From: a virus
Virus record (IMG/VR): IMGVR_UViG_3300031539_008075
Coordinates: 1-45,081 of that record
Reading direction: 5' to 3' (one strand)
Length of the DNA: 45,081 nt
In this document: positions 15,774 to 22,756 of the stretch, piece after piece
How the letters are laid out: each line of letters opens with the position of its first letter
Position numbering within the stretch: position 1 is the first letter of the stretch
Notes under the pieces: model-generated
The model's input: the letters and a program-made list of their open reading frames with translations, nothing else
Database searches by the model: none
What the model was told of the DNA's origin: nothing
Position numbers and translations under genes: made by a program

Positions 15774-16330
15774 TGGTCTCCTTTCCGTTTCAGGTAGGCG
15801 CGTAACAGGCGCCGGATTTTGGTGCGGTAGCAAGATACCTGGTCAGCGGGGATATCCAATTCCTGGGCAATCCCCTCGACCGTGGCGCCCTGGCACAGGA
15901 GGCCTACGATCTGTGCATCCCGCACGGCTGCCTTAAGCGTGCGTTCGCCTCCACGTGCCCGGGCGTCGATGAAGATGTCTACGAGTTTGAGCAGGATCTC
16001 GGGTGGGAGTCCTTCCCTGGCCTGATCTGGTTCGTCGATGAACCGCTCGGCCAGGCTCTCCCCGTCCTGGCTCGTCGGCCAGGCGGTGGCGTCACTCTGT
16101 GGCGTGGGTTGTGGTGGGGCATCGTTGCGGCTCCAGCCGGCCACGTAGTGACGCCACCACTTGAGGGCAGCGTTGCGCCCGCAGACGAGGGCGTAGTTTT
16201 CGCCCCGGTTAAGGTTGCGCCAGATGGCGAGGGCAGCCTCTTGGCGCATATCCTCTAAATCCTGGGCGGTGCAGTTGTGTTGGAGGCGGCGGGCAGCCTG
16301 GTGAGCTGCCCTGTCTGCGAGCGTGTACAT
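15770..16330 (-). CDS. Sigma-70-like transcription factor
   Basis: A 186-aa protein built like a short sigma factor. Residues 10-60 resemble region 2 (AARRLQHNCTAQDLEDMRQ, AALAIWRNL). The C-terminal 45 residues form a region-4-type helix-turn-helix (LLCQGATVEGIAQELDIPA, then DQVSCYRTKIRRLLRAYL). A phage sigma-like factor in the middle operon may direct host polymerase to a later promoter, such as the one at 12011-11983, though that promoter looks like a normal host sigma-70 site. The ATG is 5 nt after the upstream gene's stop. Confidence 0.7.
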   Translation of the reverse strand: MYTLADRAAHQAARRLQHNCTAQDLEDMRQEAALAIWRNLNRGENYALVCGRNAALKWWRHYVAGWSRNDAPPQPTPQSDATAWPTSQDGESLAERFIDEPDQAREGLPPEILLKLVDIFIDARARGGERTLKAAVRDAQIVGLLCQGATVEGIAQELDIPADQVSCYRTKIRRLLRAYLKRKGDQ

Positions 16331-16335
16331 TGACC

Positions 16336-16722
16336 TTATCCCTTCGGGACCAGGGTCACGAGCCGCACCTTGTCGTCGTCGATGCGCACTTGGAGGACGG
16401 CGTTGCCGTCGTTGGTCAGGCGCTGGCGCTCGTTACGTTCGGCGTCACTCCCGGGCTGGAGGGGACCGGTGACGATCAACTCGGCCCTGGCCAGCAGTGC
16501 CATTCCCTGTTCCCACTGGGCTCGCTTGGCCTTCACGAGGTGCCCCCCGTCGTCGATGCCGCCGAAGAGGCTGCGAATGCACTGCTCCACGTTCTGCGTG
16601 TGGGCACGGGCCTCCTGGTTGATGCGGGCCGCGATGTAGGCGGCCCACACCTGTTGGTTGGTGAATCCGTGGCTGCCGTTGGGCTTGGGTCGCCCTCGGC
16701 TGTGACGTGTGGTTCTGGGCAT
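16336..16722 (-). CDS. Basic helical protein, unknown (128 aa)
   Basis: The start is ATG at 16722, preceded by AAGGAGA; a longer in-frame reading crosses the hairpin at 16747-16774 and is rejected. The protein opens MPRTTRHSRGRPKPNGSHG and continues with a helix (FTNQQVWAAYIAARINQEA) and a C-terminal beta segment (AVLQVRIDDDKVRLVTLVP). No family recognised. Confidence 0.6.
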   Translation of the reverse strand: MPRTTRHSRGRPKPNGSHGFTNQQVWAAYIAARINQEARAHTQNVEQCIRSLFGGIDDGGHLVKAKRAQWEQGMALLARAELIVTGPLQPGSDAERNERQRLTNDGNAVLQVRIDDDKVRLVTLVPKG

Positions 16723-16746
16723 GATCGTTCTCCTTTCGAATATGCT

Positions 16747-16774
16747 CCGCCCGGGCCCTGCCCGGCCCGGGCGG
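16747..16774 (-). other. Intercistronic hairpin, 11-bp arms
   Basis: CCGCCCGGGCC / GGCCCGGGCGG around a CTGCCC loop (GGGCAG on the mRNA). It lies 25 nt 5' of the ATG at 16722 and just after the 331-aa gene's stop. There is no T run. The loop is the same as in the hairpin at 17808-17835. Confidence 0.85.
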
Positions 16775-16783
16775 GCTTGGGAT

Positions 16784-17779
16784 CTACTCAGGCTCCAGCC
16801 GCTGGCATCCGGGCGGCGGGATCTGGATCTGTCCATAGGGCGTCTCGTGCCAGGGGCAATCGTCCGGCATATCCTGCACGCGCTCGACGGTGATGCGCTC
16901 GACGCAGTACACGTGGGTGAGCATCATCGGTGGGTTGGCGGGATTGAGGCGGGAGAACCAACCATCCGGGTCGGGCTTCGCGTGGGTGCTGTAGATGTAG
17001 TCGGTGTCGAGGTATGCCTGGCCGTCGTCGGTCGCGGCGATAGCGTACCGTATGCAGTAGATGACGTGCGGGTAAAATGCGTCTTGCTCGGCCTGCCGGT
17101 GGTTGGCTTCGCGTTCCTTGCCGGCCTGCTCGATACGCTCCCAGGCCTGGTTGAGTGCCTGCTCGACTTCGGGGAAGCGGGTGTAGCATTCGACCTCGTC
17201 CAGGTCCTGGTAGAACTTGGCCTGGGCTGCCTCAGTGATCAGTCGGGCGATGGTCTCCTGTTGCTCCGTCTGTCTGGCTGCCTCTGCCTCTGCCTGCTGG
17301 CGCTCGATGCGGTCCCGAGCGGCATCCAGGGCGGCGCCGACGTCGGGGTCGTCGGTCAGTTTGTGGTTGCGGACGATGCCGCGCAGGTAGTTCAGACGCG
17401 AGGTGGTGGTGGCGATCGGGGCGTTGTCGAGGACCTCTGTTCGGGCGTTGACGCGTGCCTGGGCGGCTTCCGTGATCTTGGCGTCCACCTTGTCGCACCA
17501 GTCGGCGATGTGGGCGGGAGTCAGGCCGTGTGCTTCACCGCGGTTGAACTGGCGCGGGGTGTCTCGGTACGTGAGGACGAGGACAATGCGTCCTTTGGAG
17601 TCGGTGGTGATCTGCGCGTGGAGCTCCTCTTGGATGTCTGGGGGAAGAACGTTGTTGAGGTCTATCTGGAACTCCCGGCGGGCCGCTGCGTGTGTGCGTT
17701 CATTGTGTTCGCGGTCCCTGTCCTTGGCTGCCTGGCGAGAGTCTTTTGCGGACTGTCTGAGTGTTGCTAGTGCGTTCAT
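16784..17779 (-). CDS. Coiled-coil protein, unknown (331 aa)
   Basis: The N terminus (MNALATLRQSAKDSRQAAK) and residues 150-230 are rich in Ala, Glu, Gln and Arg with heptad spacing, indicating coiled coils. The central part has LVLTYRDTPRQ, a beta segment, and the C terminus is aromatic and Pro-rich (PDPDGWFSRLNPANPP). It is preceded by a GC hairpin and GAAAGGAGACC. I do not recognise it; size and context fit a DNA-metabolism accessory protein. Confidence 0.6.
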   Translation of the reverse strand: MNALATLRQSAKDSRQAAKDRDREHNERTHAAARREFQIDLNNVLPPDIQEELHAQITTDSKGRIVLVLTYRDTPRQFNRGEAHGLTPAHIADWCDKVDAKITEAAQARVNARTEVLDNAPIATTTSRLNYLRGIVRNHKLTDDPDVGAALDAARDRIERQQAEAEAARQTEQQETIARLITEAAQAKFYQDLDEVECYTRFPEVEQALNQAWERIEQAGKEREANHRQAEQDAFYPHVIYCIRYAIAATDDGQAYLDTDYIYSTHAKPDPDGWFSRLNPANPPMMLTHVYCVERITVERVQDMPDDCPWHETPYGQIQIPPPGCQRLEPE

Positions 17780-17807
17780 GGTTCTGGTCTCCTTTCGGGT
17801 TTGATAG

Positions 17808-17835
17808 CCCCCCCAGCCCTGCCCGGCTGGGGGGG
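17808..17835 (-). other. Intercistronic hairpin, 11-bp arms
   Basis: CCCCCCCAGCC / GGCTGGGGGGG around CTGCCC, the same six-base loop as at 16747-16774. It sits 29 nt 5' of the ATG at 17779. Confidence 0.85.
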
Positions 17836-17841
17836 GATGGA

Positions 17842-18498
17842 CTACTTGATCTGCACAATCCAGTCCCAGGCGGACCAGACATTGTGGATGATCTGGTCGA
17901 TCCAGGGACCTTCATCGTGGTCGGTGTAGCCGTCGACCTCGCTCCGGTCGTTCTGGGTGTGGGCGATGGAGATGCGGCTGTTGGGATACTCGGCGGCCAG
18001 GGCCTGGGTCAGTTGGGCCTGGAACTGCTGGGCGCTGGCGACGGTGTCGATGCGTTCCTCGTCCGGGTCCGTTGAGCCATAGAGGCCGTCGTCGCTGAAT
18101 TCTACGCGGATGAAGGTCGGTTTCCGCTTGAGGACGATCACCCAACGGGAATCGCCTGCCCCGTAGGCTCCATAATGTGCCCACAGGTCGGTTTTGCCCT
18201 CGACGGCGTGCTGGAATGCCTCCCAGTCGTCGCAGTGATCGGCGAGTTCGAGCACGTCCTCGATGTTGAGCAGTGCGGCGATTTCGTCGTCGTCGAGATA
18301 ACTGACCGGGTTGACCATCTCCCCCAGTCCGGCGGCGATGACGGCCTTGGCCTCGTCGGCGGTGATCGGCTCAGACGGCAGCCAGGCGTTTCCGTCGGGA
18401 TCTCCGCCGTTGTCGCCGTACAGGCCGGCGAGTTCGTCCAGGATTGGCCAGGCCTGGTCGGTGGTCTCGTCTTCGAGAAGCAATGTTTCGCGTTTCAT
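17842..18498 (-). CDS. Acidic protein, unknown (218 aa)
   Basis: The start ATG at 18498 follows AAAGGAGAC; the longer in-frame reading runs back through an upstream gene and is rejected. The protein is very acidic, opens MKRETLLLEDETTDQAWP, contains LLNIEDVLELADHCDDWEAF and ends SAWDWIVQIK. It has no Cys cluster or membrane segment. An acidic, DNA-mimic-like charge is notable, but no anti-defence family is recognised. Confidence 0.65.
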   Translation of the reverse strand: MKRETLLLEDETTDQAWPILDELAGLYGDNGGDPDGNAWLPSEPITADEAKAVIAAGLGEMVNPVSYLDDDEIAALLNIEDVLELADHCDDWEAFQHAVEGKTDLWAHYGAYGAGDSRWVIVLKRKPTFIRVEFSDDGLYGSTDPDEERIDTVASAQQFQAQLTQALAAEYPNSRISIAHTQNDRSEVDGYTDHDEGPWIDQIIHNVWSAWDWIVQIK

Positions 18499-18526
18499 CG
18501 GTTTGTCTCCTTTCGTCTGGTTCTTG

Positions 18527-18567
18527 CCCCTCCATCGGCCGGCGAAAGCAGTCGGTCGATGGAGGGG
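18527..18567 (-). other. Intercistronic hairpin, 11-bp arms
   Basis: CCCCTCCATCG (18527-18537) pairs with CGATGGAGGGG (18557-18567). It lies 28 nt 5' of the ATG at 18498 and just after the next gene's stop (18576), in the same arrangement as the two hairpins to its left. Confidence 0.85.
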
Positions 18568-18575
18568 ACTGTGAT

Positions 18576-19070
18576 CTACGCCCACTCGAAGCGGGCGGGC
18601 GGGTCGATGTCGTCGGGCATACCCTGCTCGTCGTAGCGGTATCCCCACGGTGCGGGCTGGTTGAGTTCCAGCCCGTTGCCATTGCAAGCGTCGATGAAGG
18701 CGTCGGCGAGCCACTCGGCGGCTTCCTCGCGGTTGACCTTCCAGTCGTCGGGCGCGAGCTGCTCGATGGCGTCGATCGTGCCAATATCCTCGGCCTCGAT
18801 GAGGTCCTGTGCCTGGTCGTACAGTCCCAGCGCCTTGAGGAGGTCCTCGGCGTCCTCCGTGCCCTCCCCGCTGCCGTCGGGGTCGATGGCGGGGATCGGG
18901 ATCACGAGCCAATCCTCCGGCCACGGGTCCCACTGGCGGTTGGTCTCCGCCCAGAAGATGCAACTGCCGGTGCCGTCCGGGCGGACGGCCAAGACGTGGT
19001 TGCCGTTGCAGGTGTCCCACATCTTGGCCTGAATTTCGGCCTTGTCGAGCGCGATCACGGGCTTGTCCAT
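18576..19070 (-). CDS. Acidic protein, unknown (164 aa)
   Basis: The start ATG at 19070 is preceded by AAAGGAGACAGACAG. The protein opens MDKPVIALDKAEIQAKMWD and is rich in Asp and Glu (DPDGSGEGTEDAEDLLKA); the C-terminal half contains REEAAEWLADAFIDACNGN. Like the next gene it is strongly acidic with Trp-rich patches. It is the first gene after the operator-bearing promoter region at 19080-19190, so its expression is likely repressor-controlled. Confidence 0.6.
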   Translation of the reverse strand: MDKPVIALDKAEIQAKMWDTCNGNHVLAVRPDGTGSCIFWAETNRQWDPWPEDWLVIPIPAIDPDGSGEGTEDAEDLLKALGLYDQAQDLIEAEDIGTIDAIEQLAPDDWKVNREEAAEWLADAFIDACNGNGLELNQPAPWGYRYDEQGMPDDIDPPARFEWA

Positions 19071-19130
19071 CTGTCTGTCTCCTTTCCTGAGATTTGCCTC
19101 TACTATACTCGATTTCAATTGAGCAAGATA

Positions 19131-19167
19131 GTGTCAAATGTCACCCGTTTCGAGTGACAAATGTCAC
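19131..19167. promoter_or_regulatory. Two 14-bp operator sites upstream of the 18576 operon
   Basis: GTGTCAAATGTCAC (19131-19144) and GTGACAAATGTCAC (19154-19167) differ at one base; the second is a near-perfect inverted repeat (GTGACA / TGTCAC). Their centres are 23 bp apart, about two helical turns. Downstream on the minus strand lies TATAGT, a good -10 box. A dimeric repressor binding cooperatively is the natural reading. Confidence 0.75.
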
Positions 19168-19188
19168 ATACTGAATTCTACCAAAATT

Positions 19189-19259
19189 CTACTACTACCA
19201 CCCGCAGCCTGCCGTTTGTCGCCTCGTGAGTTTGCGGGCGTGTGGGGTGGTAGTAGTAG
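19189..19259 (-). terminator. Long inverted repeat after the 19272 gene
   Basis: Arms of 14 bp (CTACTACTACCACC 19189-19202 and GGTGGTAGTAGTAG 19246-19259) with inner CGCA/TGCG pairing. It lies just after the 66-aa gene's stop and before the operator/promoter region, followed on the minus strand by AATTTTGG. It probably ends the operon above or insulates the promoter; a weak T run makes this less certain. Confidence 0.55.
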
Positions 19260-19271
19260 TAGAAGTAGAAA

Positions 19272-19472
19272 TCACTCGCTGGCCGTCAGCACACGCAACG
19301 TGTGCGCAAAGCGCTGGAGATCGGCGTCACTCGGTGCCGGCCTGCCGCTGATCACCGCCTCGAGCTGGGCGACCCGGTCCTCGAGCTCTGCCAGGCGCTG
19401 GGCGAGATTGGCCTGCCCCTGCCCCTGGCGTGCGCGGTCGGCGTAATAGAGATCCCAGTCCGTCTCATTCAT
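19272..19472 (-). CDS. Small coiled-coil protein (66 aa)
   Basis: The start ATG at 19472 (MNETDWDLYYADRARQG) has AGGAGG six bases upstream and overlaps the end of the previous gene by 8 nt. The middle (LAQRLAELEDRVAQLEAVI) is a short coiled coil. No known family; likely an oligomerising accessory protein. Confidence 0.6.
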   Translation of the reverse strand: MNETDWDLYYADRARQGQGQANLAQRLAELEDRVAQLEAVISGRPAPSDADLQRFAHTLRVLTASE

Positions 19473-19839
19473 CGTCATCCTCCTGGAGGGTTGCCGGTAG
19501 CGTGTGACCGTTGGTTGCGGCTGGCTTTCGTGCGCGGATGGCAATCCTGTCCTTGCCTGCCACCCTCATCGGCTCCGGGTACAGTGTCACCCGCTGGCCT
19601 GCCCAGTCGTCAGTATCCCCGCTGCCGGTGATGTCGGCGATCTGGTTTGCCAACGTGCGGTTGAGAATGACACCCCTCTGTGCTTCACTGAAGTACAGGA
19701 CGTACTTGGTTTGCGTTGGGGCTCCAGGGCCTGGTCGCATTTGCTCTGGCTGCATCCGGGCGATAGTGAGGGTGACGGCTTTGCCTTGGAGGTCGGCGCC
19801 GGTGGCATATCGGCGTGGGAACATTTGATCTACCTTCAT
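19465..19839 (-). CDS. Conserved phage protein, possible OB-like fold (124 aa)
   Basis: Residues 10-110 contain GKAVTLTIARMQPEQM, TKYVLYFSEAQRGVILNRT, and GDTDDWAGQRVTLYPEP, a block pattern that I have seen in many actinobacterial and other phages as an unassigned conserved protein. The short strands and the position within the middle operon suggest a nucleic-acid-binding OB-like fold, but this is inference. The start ATG at 19839 is preceded by AAAGGAGACAG. Confidence 0.55.
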   Translation of the reverse strand: MKVDQMFPRRYATGADLQGKAVTLTIARMQPEQMRPGPGAPTQTKYVLYFSEAQRGVILNRTLANQIADITGSGDTDDWAGQRVTLYPEPMRVAGKDRIAIRARKPAATNGHTLPATLQEDDDE

Positions 19840-19857
19840 TTGACTGTCTCCTTTTGG

Positions 19858-20433
19858 TTATAGGTATCCCCGGGCGCAACACTCGGGACACAGGTGATCG
19901 TGCTCGTCAATGACTGGCCGCTGGCACCTGGTGCAACGGCGTGGCTGCGGCTCTGCCGGCGGCTCCGGCTCTGGTTCGGGCTCTGGCTCCGGTTTGGGCT
20001 GCGCTGCGTCGCGCTCCAGGGCTCTGCATTCTGGGCATCGGATCAGGTAGGCGTTCGTCGGCACAAACAACTCGTTGCATCGCACGCACCTTTTCAGCAG
20101 CGACCGCCATACCTCGTAAAATCTGGCCCTCGCGAATTTCACCCACGCGTCGGCGGTGTACCGCTGGCGCTGGTGCGGCGTGCGCGTGTCACGCGTCCAG
20201 ATGCTCTCGGCCTTGTTGAAACTGAAACCGTACTGGTTCCAGATCGCCACCAGGCGCTCGTCATACCACTCGCTAGGTACGATGAGCGTGTGGCCGTCGT
20301 CCGCGAGGTGGGGACCGGGCAACATTCTCTCTCGCTCACCTTCCATCCTCGCCTGATAGGCGGCGTGGGCACTGGCGGCGGACTTGTGCATCCTCCAGGC
20401 CTCGATTGACCATCCTGTGGTGTCAATTGTCAT
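19858..20433 (-). CDS. Zinc-ribbon protein with Pro-Glu linker (191 aa)
   Basis: The N-terminal 110 residues are helical and aromatic (SEWYDERLVAIWNQYG). They are followed by CVRCNELFVPTNAYLIRCPEC (first zinc ribbon), a PE-repeat linker (about seven Pro-Glu pairs) and a second ribbon, CTRCQRPVIDEHDHLCPECC. The repeated PE linker suggests a flexible spacer between two metal sites. Function unknown; DNA-binding is likely. Confidence 0.65.
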   Translation of the reverse strand: MTIDTTGWSIEAWRMHKSAASAHAAYQARMEGERERMLPGPHLADDGHTLIVPSEWYDERLVAIWNQYGFSFNKAESIWTRDTRTPHQRQRYTADAWVKFARARFYEVWRSLLKRCVRCNELFVPTNAYLIRCPECRALERDAAQPKPEPEPEPEPEPPAEPQPRRCTRCQRPVIDEHDHLCPECCARGYL

Positions 20434-20445
20434 GGTGCGCTCCTT

Positions 20446-20790
20446 TCACCCGTCATATGCGAGGTCGAGCTGGAGAGTTGTTTCCTCCGAGTGCCATTTG
20501 CCCGGATCCTGCCGCATCTTTGCCCGCACGATTTGTTCCAGCTCGCGCCGCTTGCGGATGATTTCCCGTGTGGTTCGAATCGGCCAGATCGTGCCTTTCC
20601 AGGCGCGTGCGCCATTGCTCCACGTGCGGACAGTGTAGCCGTTGGCCTGGCACCAGTCAAGCGCAGCCTGGAGGTCGAAGTCGGCCGGCTTTATCTCAGA
20701 GGTGTTCATCCGGTCCTTGTACGGCTGTTTCTGGTACTTCTGCACGACGATACCGGCGGCCGTCTCGATGAAGTCAATTCGGTCGGTCAC
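20446..20790 (-). CDS. Unknown protein (114 aa)
   Basis: Opens MTDRIDFIETAAGIVVQKY, with a segment YTVRTWSNGARAWKGTIWPI and a basic helix (TREIIRKRRELEQIVRAKM) at residues 72-95. The start ATG at 20790 overlaps the stop of the gene above (ATGA at 20787-20790). No family recognised. Confidence 0.6.
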   Translation of the reverse strand: MTDRIDFIETAAGIVVQKYQKQPYKDRMNTSEIKPADFDLQAALDWCQANGYTVRTWSNGARAWKGTIWPIRTTREIIRKRRELEQIVRAKMRQDPGKWHSEETTLQLDLAYDG

Positions 20791-21272
20791 GGCGTCACCT
20801 CCTGGAAGTCAAAAACCGGCATCGTCTCGGTCATCGCCTCGCCGGTGGCTTCCTGCACCAGCGCCCGGATCTCCAGGATCGCCGCATCCGGCTGGATCCG
20901 GTGCGCCAGCAACCGATACACGATGCTCGCGGCTGGATCGCTACCGTTCTGAGGTCCCACCCGCTGGACAATCTCGGCCAGAGCCTGCGCAATCGTGCGT
21001 GCTTCGCCGTCGGCGTCGACGTTCTCCGGCCAGTCGAACGGTAGCACGGCATCATCCAGGCGCGCCACGCGCGTGCACTTGTCGCAGGCCGGGCAAAGGA
21101 GATAGTGCAGGTGTTCGGCAAAGGCGTCGAGCGGTTTGCGTGGCCACGCGGGGTTGTGGTAGTCCAGGTACTGGATCACTTCCCGGATGGTTGTCCCGCA
21201 GGCGGGGCAGGTGTATGGCGGCGTTTGGATCTGGCGGGTTTCGGGTTTCTCGGCTATAATCTTCTCGCTCAC
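20787..21272 (-). CDS. Zinc-finger protein (161 aa)
   Basis: The start is GTG at 21272 (VSEKIIAEKPETRQIQ), preceded by AAGGAGACAG; the longer reading in this frame runs through the upstream hairpin and is rejected. Residues 25-75 carry TCPACGTTIRE and, 35 residues on, LCPACDKCTRV, so two CxxC pairs could hold one zinc. The C-terminal half is helical (EIRALVQEATGEAMT). Function unknown. Confidence 0.65.
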   Translation of the reverse strand: MSEKIIAEKPETRQIQTPPYTCPACGTTIREVIQYLDYHNPAWPRKPLDAFAEHLHYLLCPACDKCTRVARLDDAVLPFDWPENVDADGEARTIAQALAEIVQRVGPQNGSDPAASIVYRLLAHRIQPDAAILEIRALVQEATGEAMTETMPVFDFQEVTP

Positions 21273-21307
21273 GGCTGTCTCCTTTCCGGTTTTGGCTGTT
21301 GAGTGTG

Positions 21308-21338
21308 CCCGGTCCCACGTGTGCGGCGTGGGACCGGG
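21308..21338 (-). other. Intercistronic hairpin, 12-bp arms
   Basis: CCCGGTCCCACG (21308-21319) with CGTGGGACCGGG (21327-21338), lying between the 52-aa gene and the GTG start at 21272. No T run on the minus strand, so it probably controls processing, stability or translation. Confidence 0.85.
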
Positions 21339-21346
21339 GGCTGTTT

Positions 21347-21505
21347 CTAGTGCCTGCGCCGGTGGCTTTTCTTCTGCCGTCGTGGCGGGCTCTTGGCTGC
21401 CAATGGTGCCAGCAGTGTTTTGGTACTGCGTCCGTCCACGCGCATCCCAAATCGTGCGCGGTGTCGTTTTCGGTCTCTGCGTGTCCATCGGTTTGAGGTT
21501 CTCAT
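21347..21505 (-). CDS. Very basic small protein (52 aa)
   Basis: The start ATG at 21505 overlaps the stop of the upstream zinc-ribbon gene as ATGA. The protein (MRTSNRWTRRDRKRHRARF...) is about 40 percent Arg, Lys and His, with no acidic patch, and ends in KKSHRRRH. It is likely a nucleic-acid-binding or ribosome-associated peptide; the frame is also traversed by other long shadow readings, so the call is moderate. Confidence 0.5.
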   Translation of the reverse strand: MRTSNRWTRRDRKRHRARFGMRVDGRSTKTLLAPLAAKSPPRRQKKSHRRRH

Positions 21506-21735
21506 CGTCTCCCTCCAAAGTGCCGCCTGGTGAATTCCCTGGCCGCGTCGTCGGTCAGTCCTACCCTGTCCACCAGTCGCAGGAAAAATTCGCATTCTGC
21601 TTCTTCGCGTGCCGCGTCGCCGTCGGTCTCGTTGAAGTCTGGATTTGCTTCAATCAGGCGCGCAACTGTTGCGCAAAACCCGTCGTCGTGATTGTCAAGC
21701 GGAAATCCACAAATCGGGCAAAGGTTACCGTTCAT
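21502..21735 (-). CDS. Zinc-ribbon small protein (77 aa)
   Basis: Opens MNGNLCPICGFPLDNHDDGFC, a CxxC...H...C site, then an acidic helix (NETDGDAAREEAECEFFLRL) and an Arg-rich tail. It is the first gene after the ~350-nt leader, with a GGGAGG just before the ATG at 21735, so it opens the middle operon. Confidence 0.7.
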   Translation of the reverse strand: MNGNLCPICGFPLDNHDDGFCATVARLIEANPDFNETDGDAAREEAECEFFLRLVDRVGLTDDAAREFTRRHFGGRR

Positions 21736-22087
21736 TTGTTCCCTCCCAAGCTTTACAAGTCACCCCCCACTCCCACCCCCCGCTTAGCTGACGGTGCGGG
21801 TCCGGGCTTTTTCGCAGCGTTGCCCCGCTGGCGGGTTGTTCAAGTCCTCCTGACCAGGTCGTCACCTGGTGACAATCCTACCCGCCTGGGCTGAGGTCTT
21901 CCACAACCCTGCCGAAACAATGCACATGGACCCTGGCCGTTCTCACCATCCTAGCCTGCCTTTGGCGTTAACCTCCTGGGAGGCAACCGCTTCGCCTTCA
22001 CTCGTTGGGCTTCTCAGCACGGAAGGACTAGGTTTAAACGCCAGATCGGCGGCTGCGGGCTACAACGGCCTTCGATTGTCAACGTAC
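21736..22087 (-). ncRNA. Long structured 5' leader of the middle operon
   Basis: The promoter at 22122-22094 would start RNA near 22087, and the first gene starts at 21735, leaving a leader of about 350 nt without a gene. It contains strong inverted repeats, for example ACCAGGT-CGTC-ACCTGGT (21853-21870), CCTCC-TG-GGAGG near 21974, and several C-rich and G-rich arms near the gene. It does not match tmRNA, RNase P or a riboswitch that I recognise. It may act as an attenuator, a protein-binding leader, or a stand-alone RNA processed from the mRNA. Confidence 0.5.
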
Positions 22088-22093
22088 AAGCAT

Positions 22094-22122
22094 ATTATAG
22101 CGCATCTTTGCGCCATAGTCAA
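22094..22122 (-). promoter_or_regulatory. Near-consensus promoter of the middle operon
   Basis: On the minus strand TTGACT (22122-22117), 17-bp spacer, TATAAT (22099-22094). The spacer contains a GCGCA-AAGA-TGCGC inverted repeat and shares the 9-mer TGGCGCAAA, shifted by one base, with the promoter at 27853-27881. This points to a common operator. Confidence 0.85.
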
Positions 22123-22464
22123 GCCTTTTATCCCAAATTTATCGCCAGTTTTGAAACTCGTGACTTGGGATAGACGCCCCCCCGACAGGCCACAACCCAG
22201 ACCGGTGCCAGCGGGATCACCCACGCGCCAGGATCTCCTCCCCCCCCCAGCGCGACAAGCACACGGTCGCCTGCACGATCTACCCCCGCTGCGCGCTCTC
22301 CTCTCCTCGGCCCGTGGTGGCTCGCGGCGATACTTACGGCGTAAGCACGAACACCAAAAGCGCGGCACCGTGGGGATGGAGACAAGGGCCGCCGCGCGAG
22401 CCGCGAGCGCGGTTGGCGCCGCACGAGGGGCAGCCCCCACCCGCCCGAGAGGCGGGCAGGGGCT
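22123..22464. other. Transition zone next to the T-depleted block
   Basis: No gene is supported here. T density on the plus strand is normal up to about 22350 and falls to three by 22464 (22413, 22414, 22464). The zone holds C runs up to nine (22230-22238), the palindrome CTTACGGCGTAAG near 22333-22345, and a hairpin CCCGCC-CGAGA-GGCGGG (22440-22456) just past the last TAG on the minus strand, which could stop or stabilise a transcript of the block. Confidence 0.6.
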
Positions 22465-22756
22465 AACCAAACAACGACAGAGCGCGCACGCCAGACGCGG
22501 ACGCACCAGGGGAAGGAGGAGGAGCGAAAGCAAGCCGACGCCAGCAGCGGCGAGACGCGGACGAAAACGGCCCGGGCGGGCGCGACAGCGCGCGCGCAGC
22601 CAGCCGACGCGCAAGCCGGCGCGCGCGGACAGCGCCAGGCCGAGCGCACACGGAGCGACAGCGGCAAGCGACACACACGGCAAAGCCGCCAGGGCCGCCG
22701 GGCGCACACGGAGCGCCCGGCGGCAACGGAGCAGCAGAAGAGGAGGAGCGAGACAC
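22463..22756 (-). CDS. Candidate A-free gene (97 aa), doubtful
   Basis: GTG at 22756-22754 lies six bases after AGGAGG, the only possible Shine-Dalgarno site inside the block; two of its six remaining minus-strand A are in this TAGGAGG. The frame ends at TAG 22465-22463. The product opens VSRSSSSAAPLPPGAPCAPG and contains only F, L, S, C, W, P, R, V, A and G; it is strongly cationic with no acidic residue. The preserved ribosome site argues for translation, but open frames are automatic here. It resembles no known protein. Confidence 0.3.
   Translation of the reverse strand: MSRSSSSAAPLPPGAPCAPGGPGGFAVCVACRCRSVCARPGAVRARRLARRLAARALSRPPGPFSSASRRCWRRLAFAPPPSPGASASGVRALSLFG

Noticed and set aside
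17842-19137. 431-codon reading that extends the 218-aa gene upstream
   Set aside because: It crosses a hairpin, a clear ribosome site and the whole 164-aa gene in another frame. The start at 18498 has AAAGGAGAC.
21736-22087. tmRNA or RNase P RNA in the leader
   Set aside because: The conserved cores of these RNAs are not found by eye on either strand.
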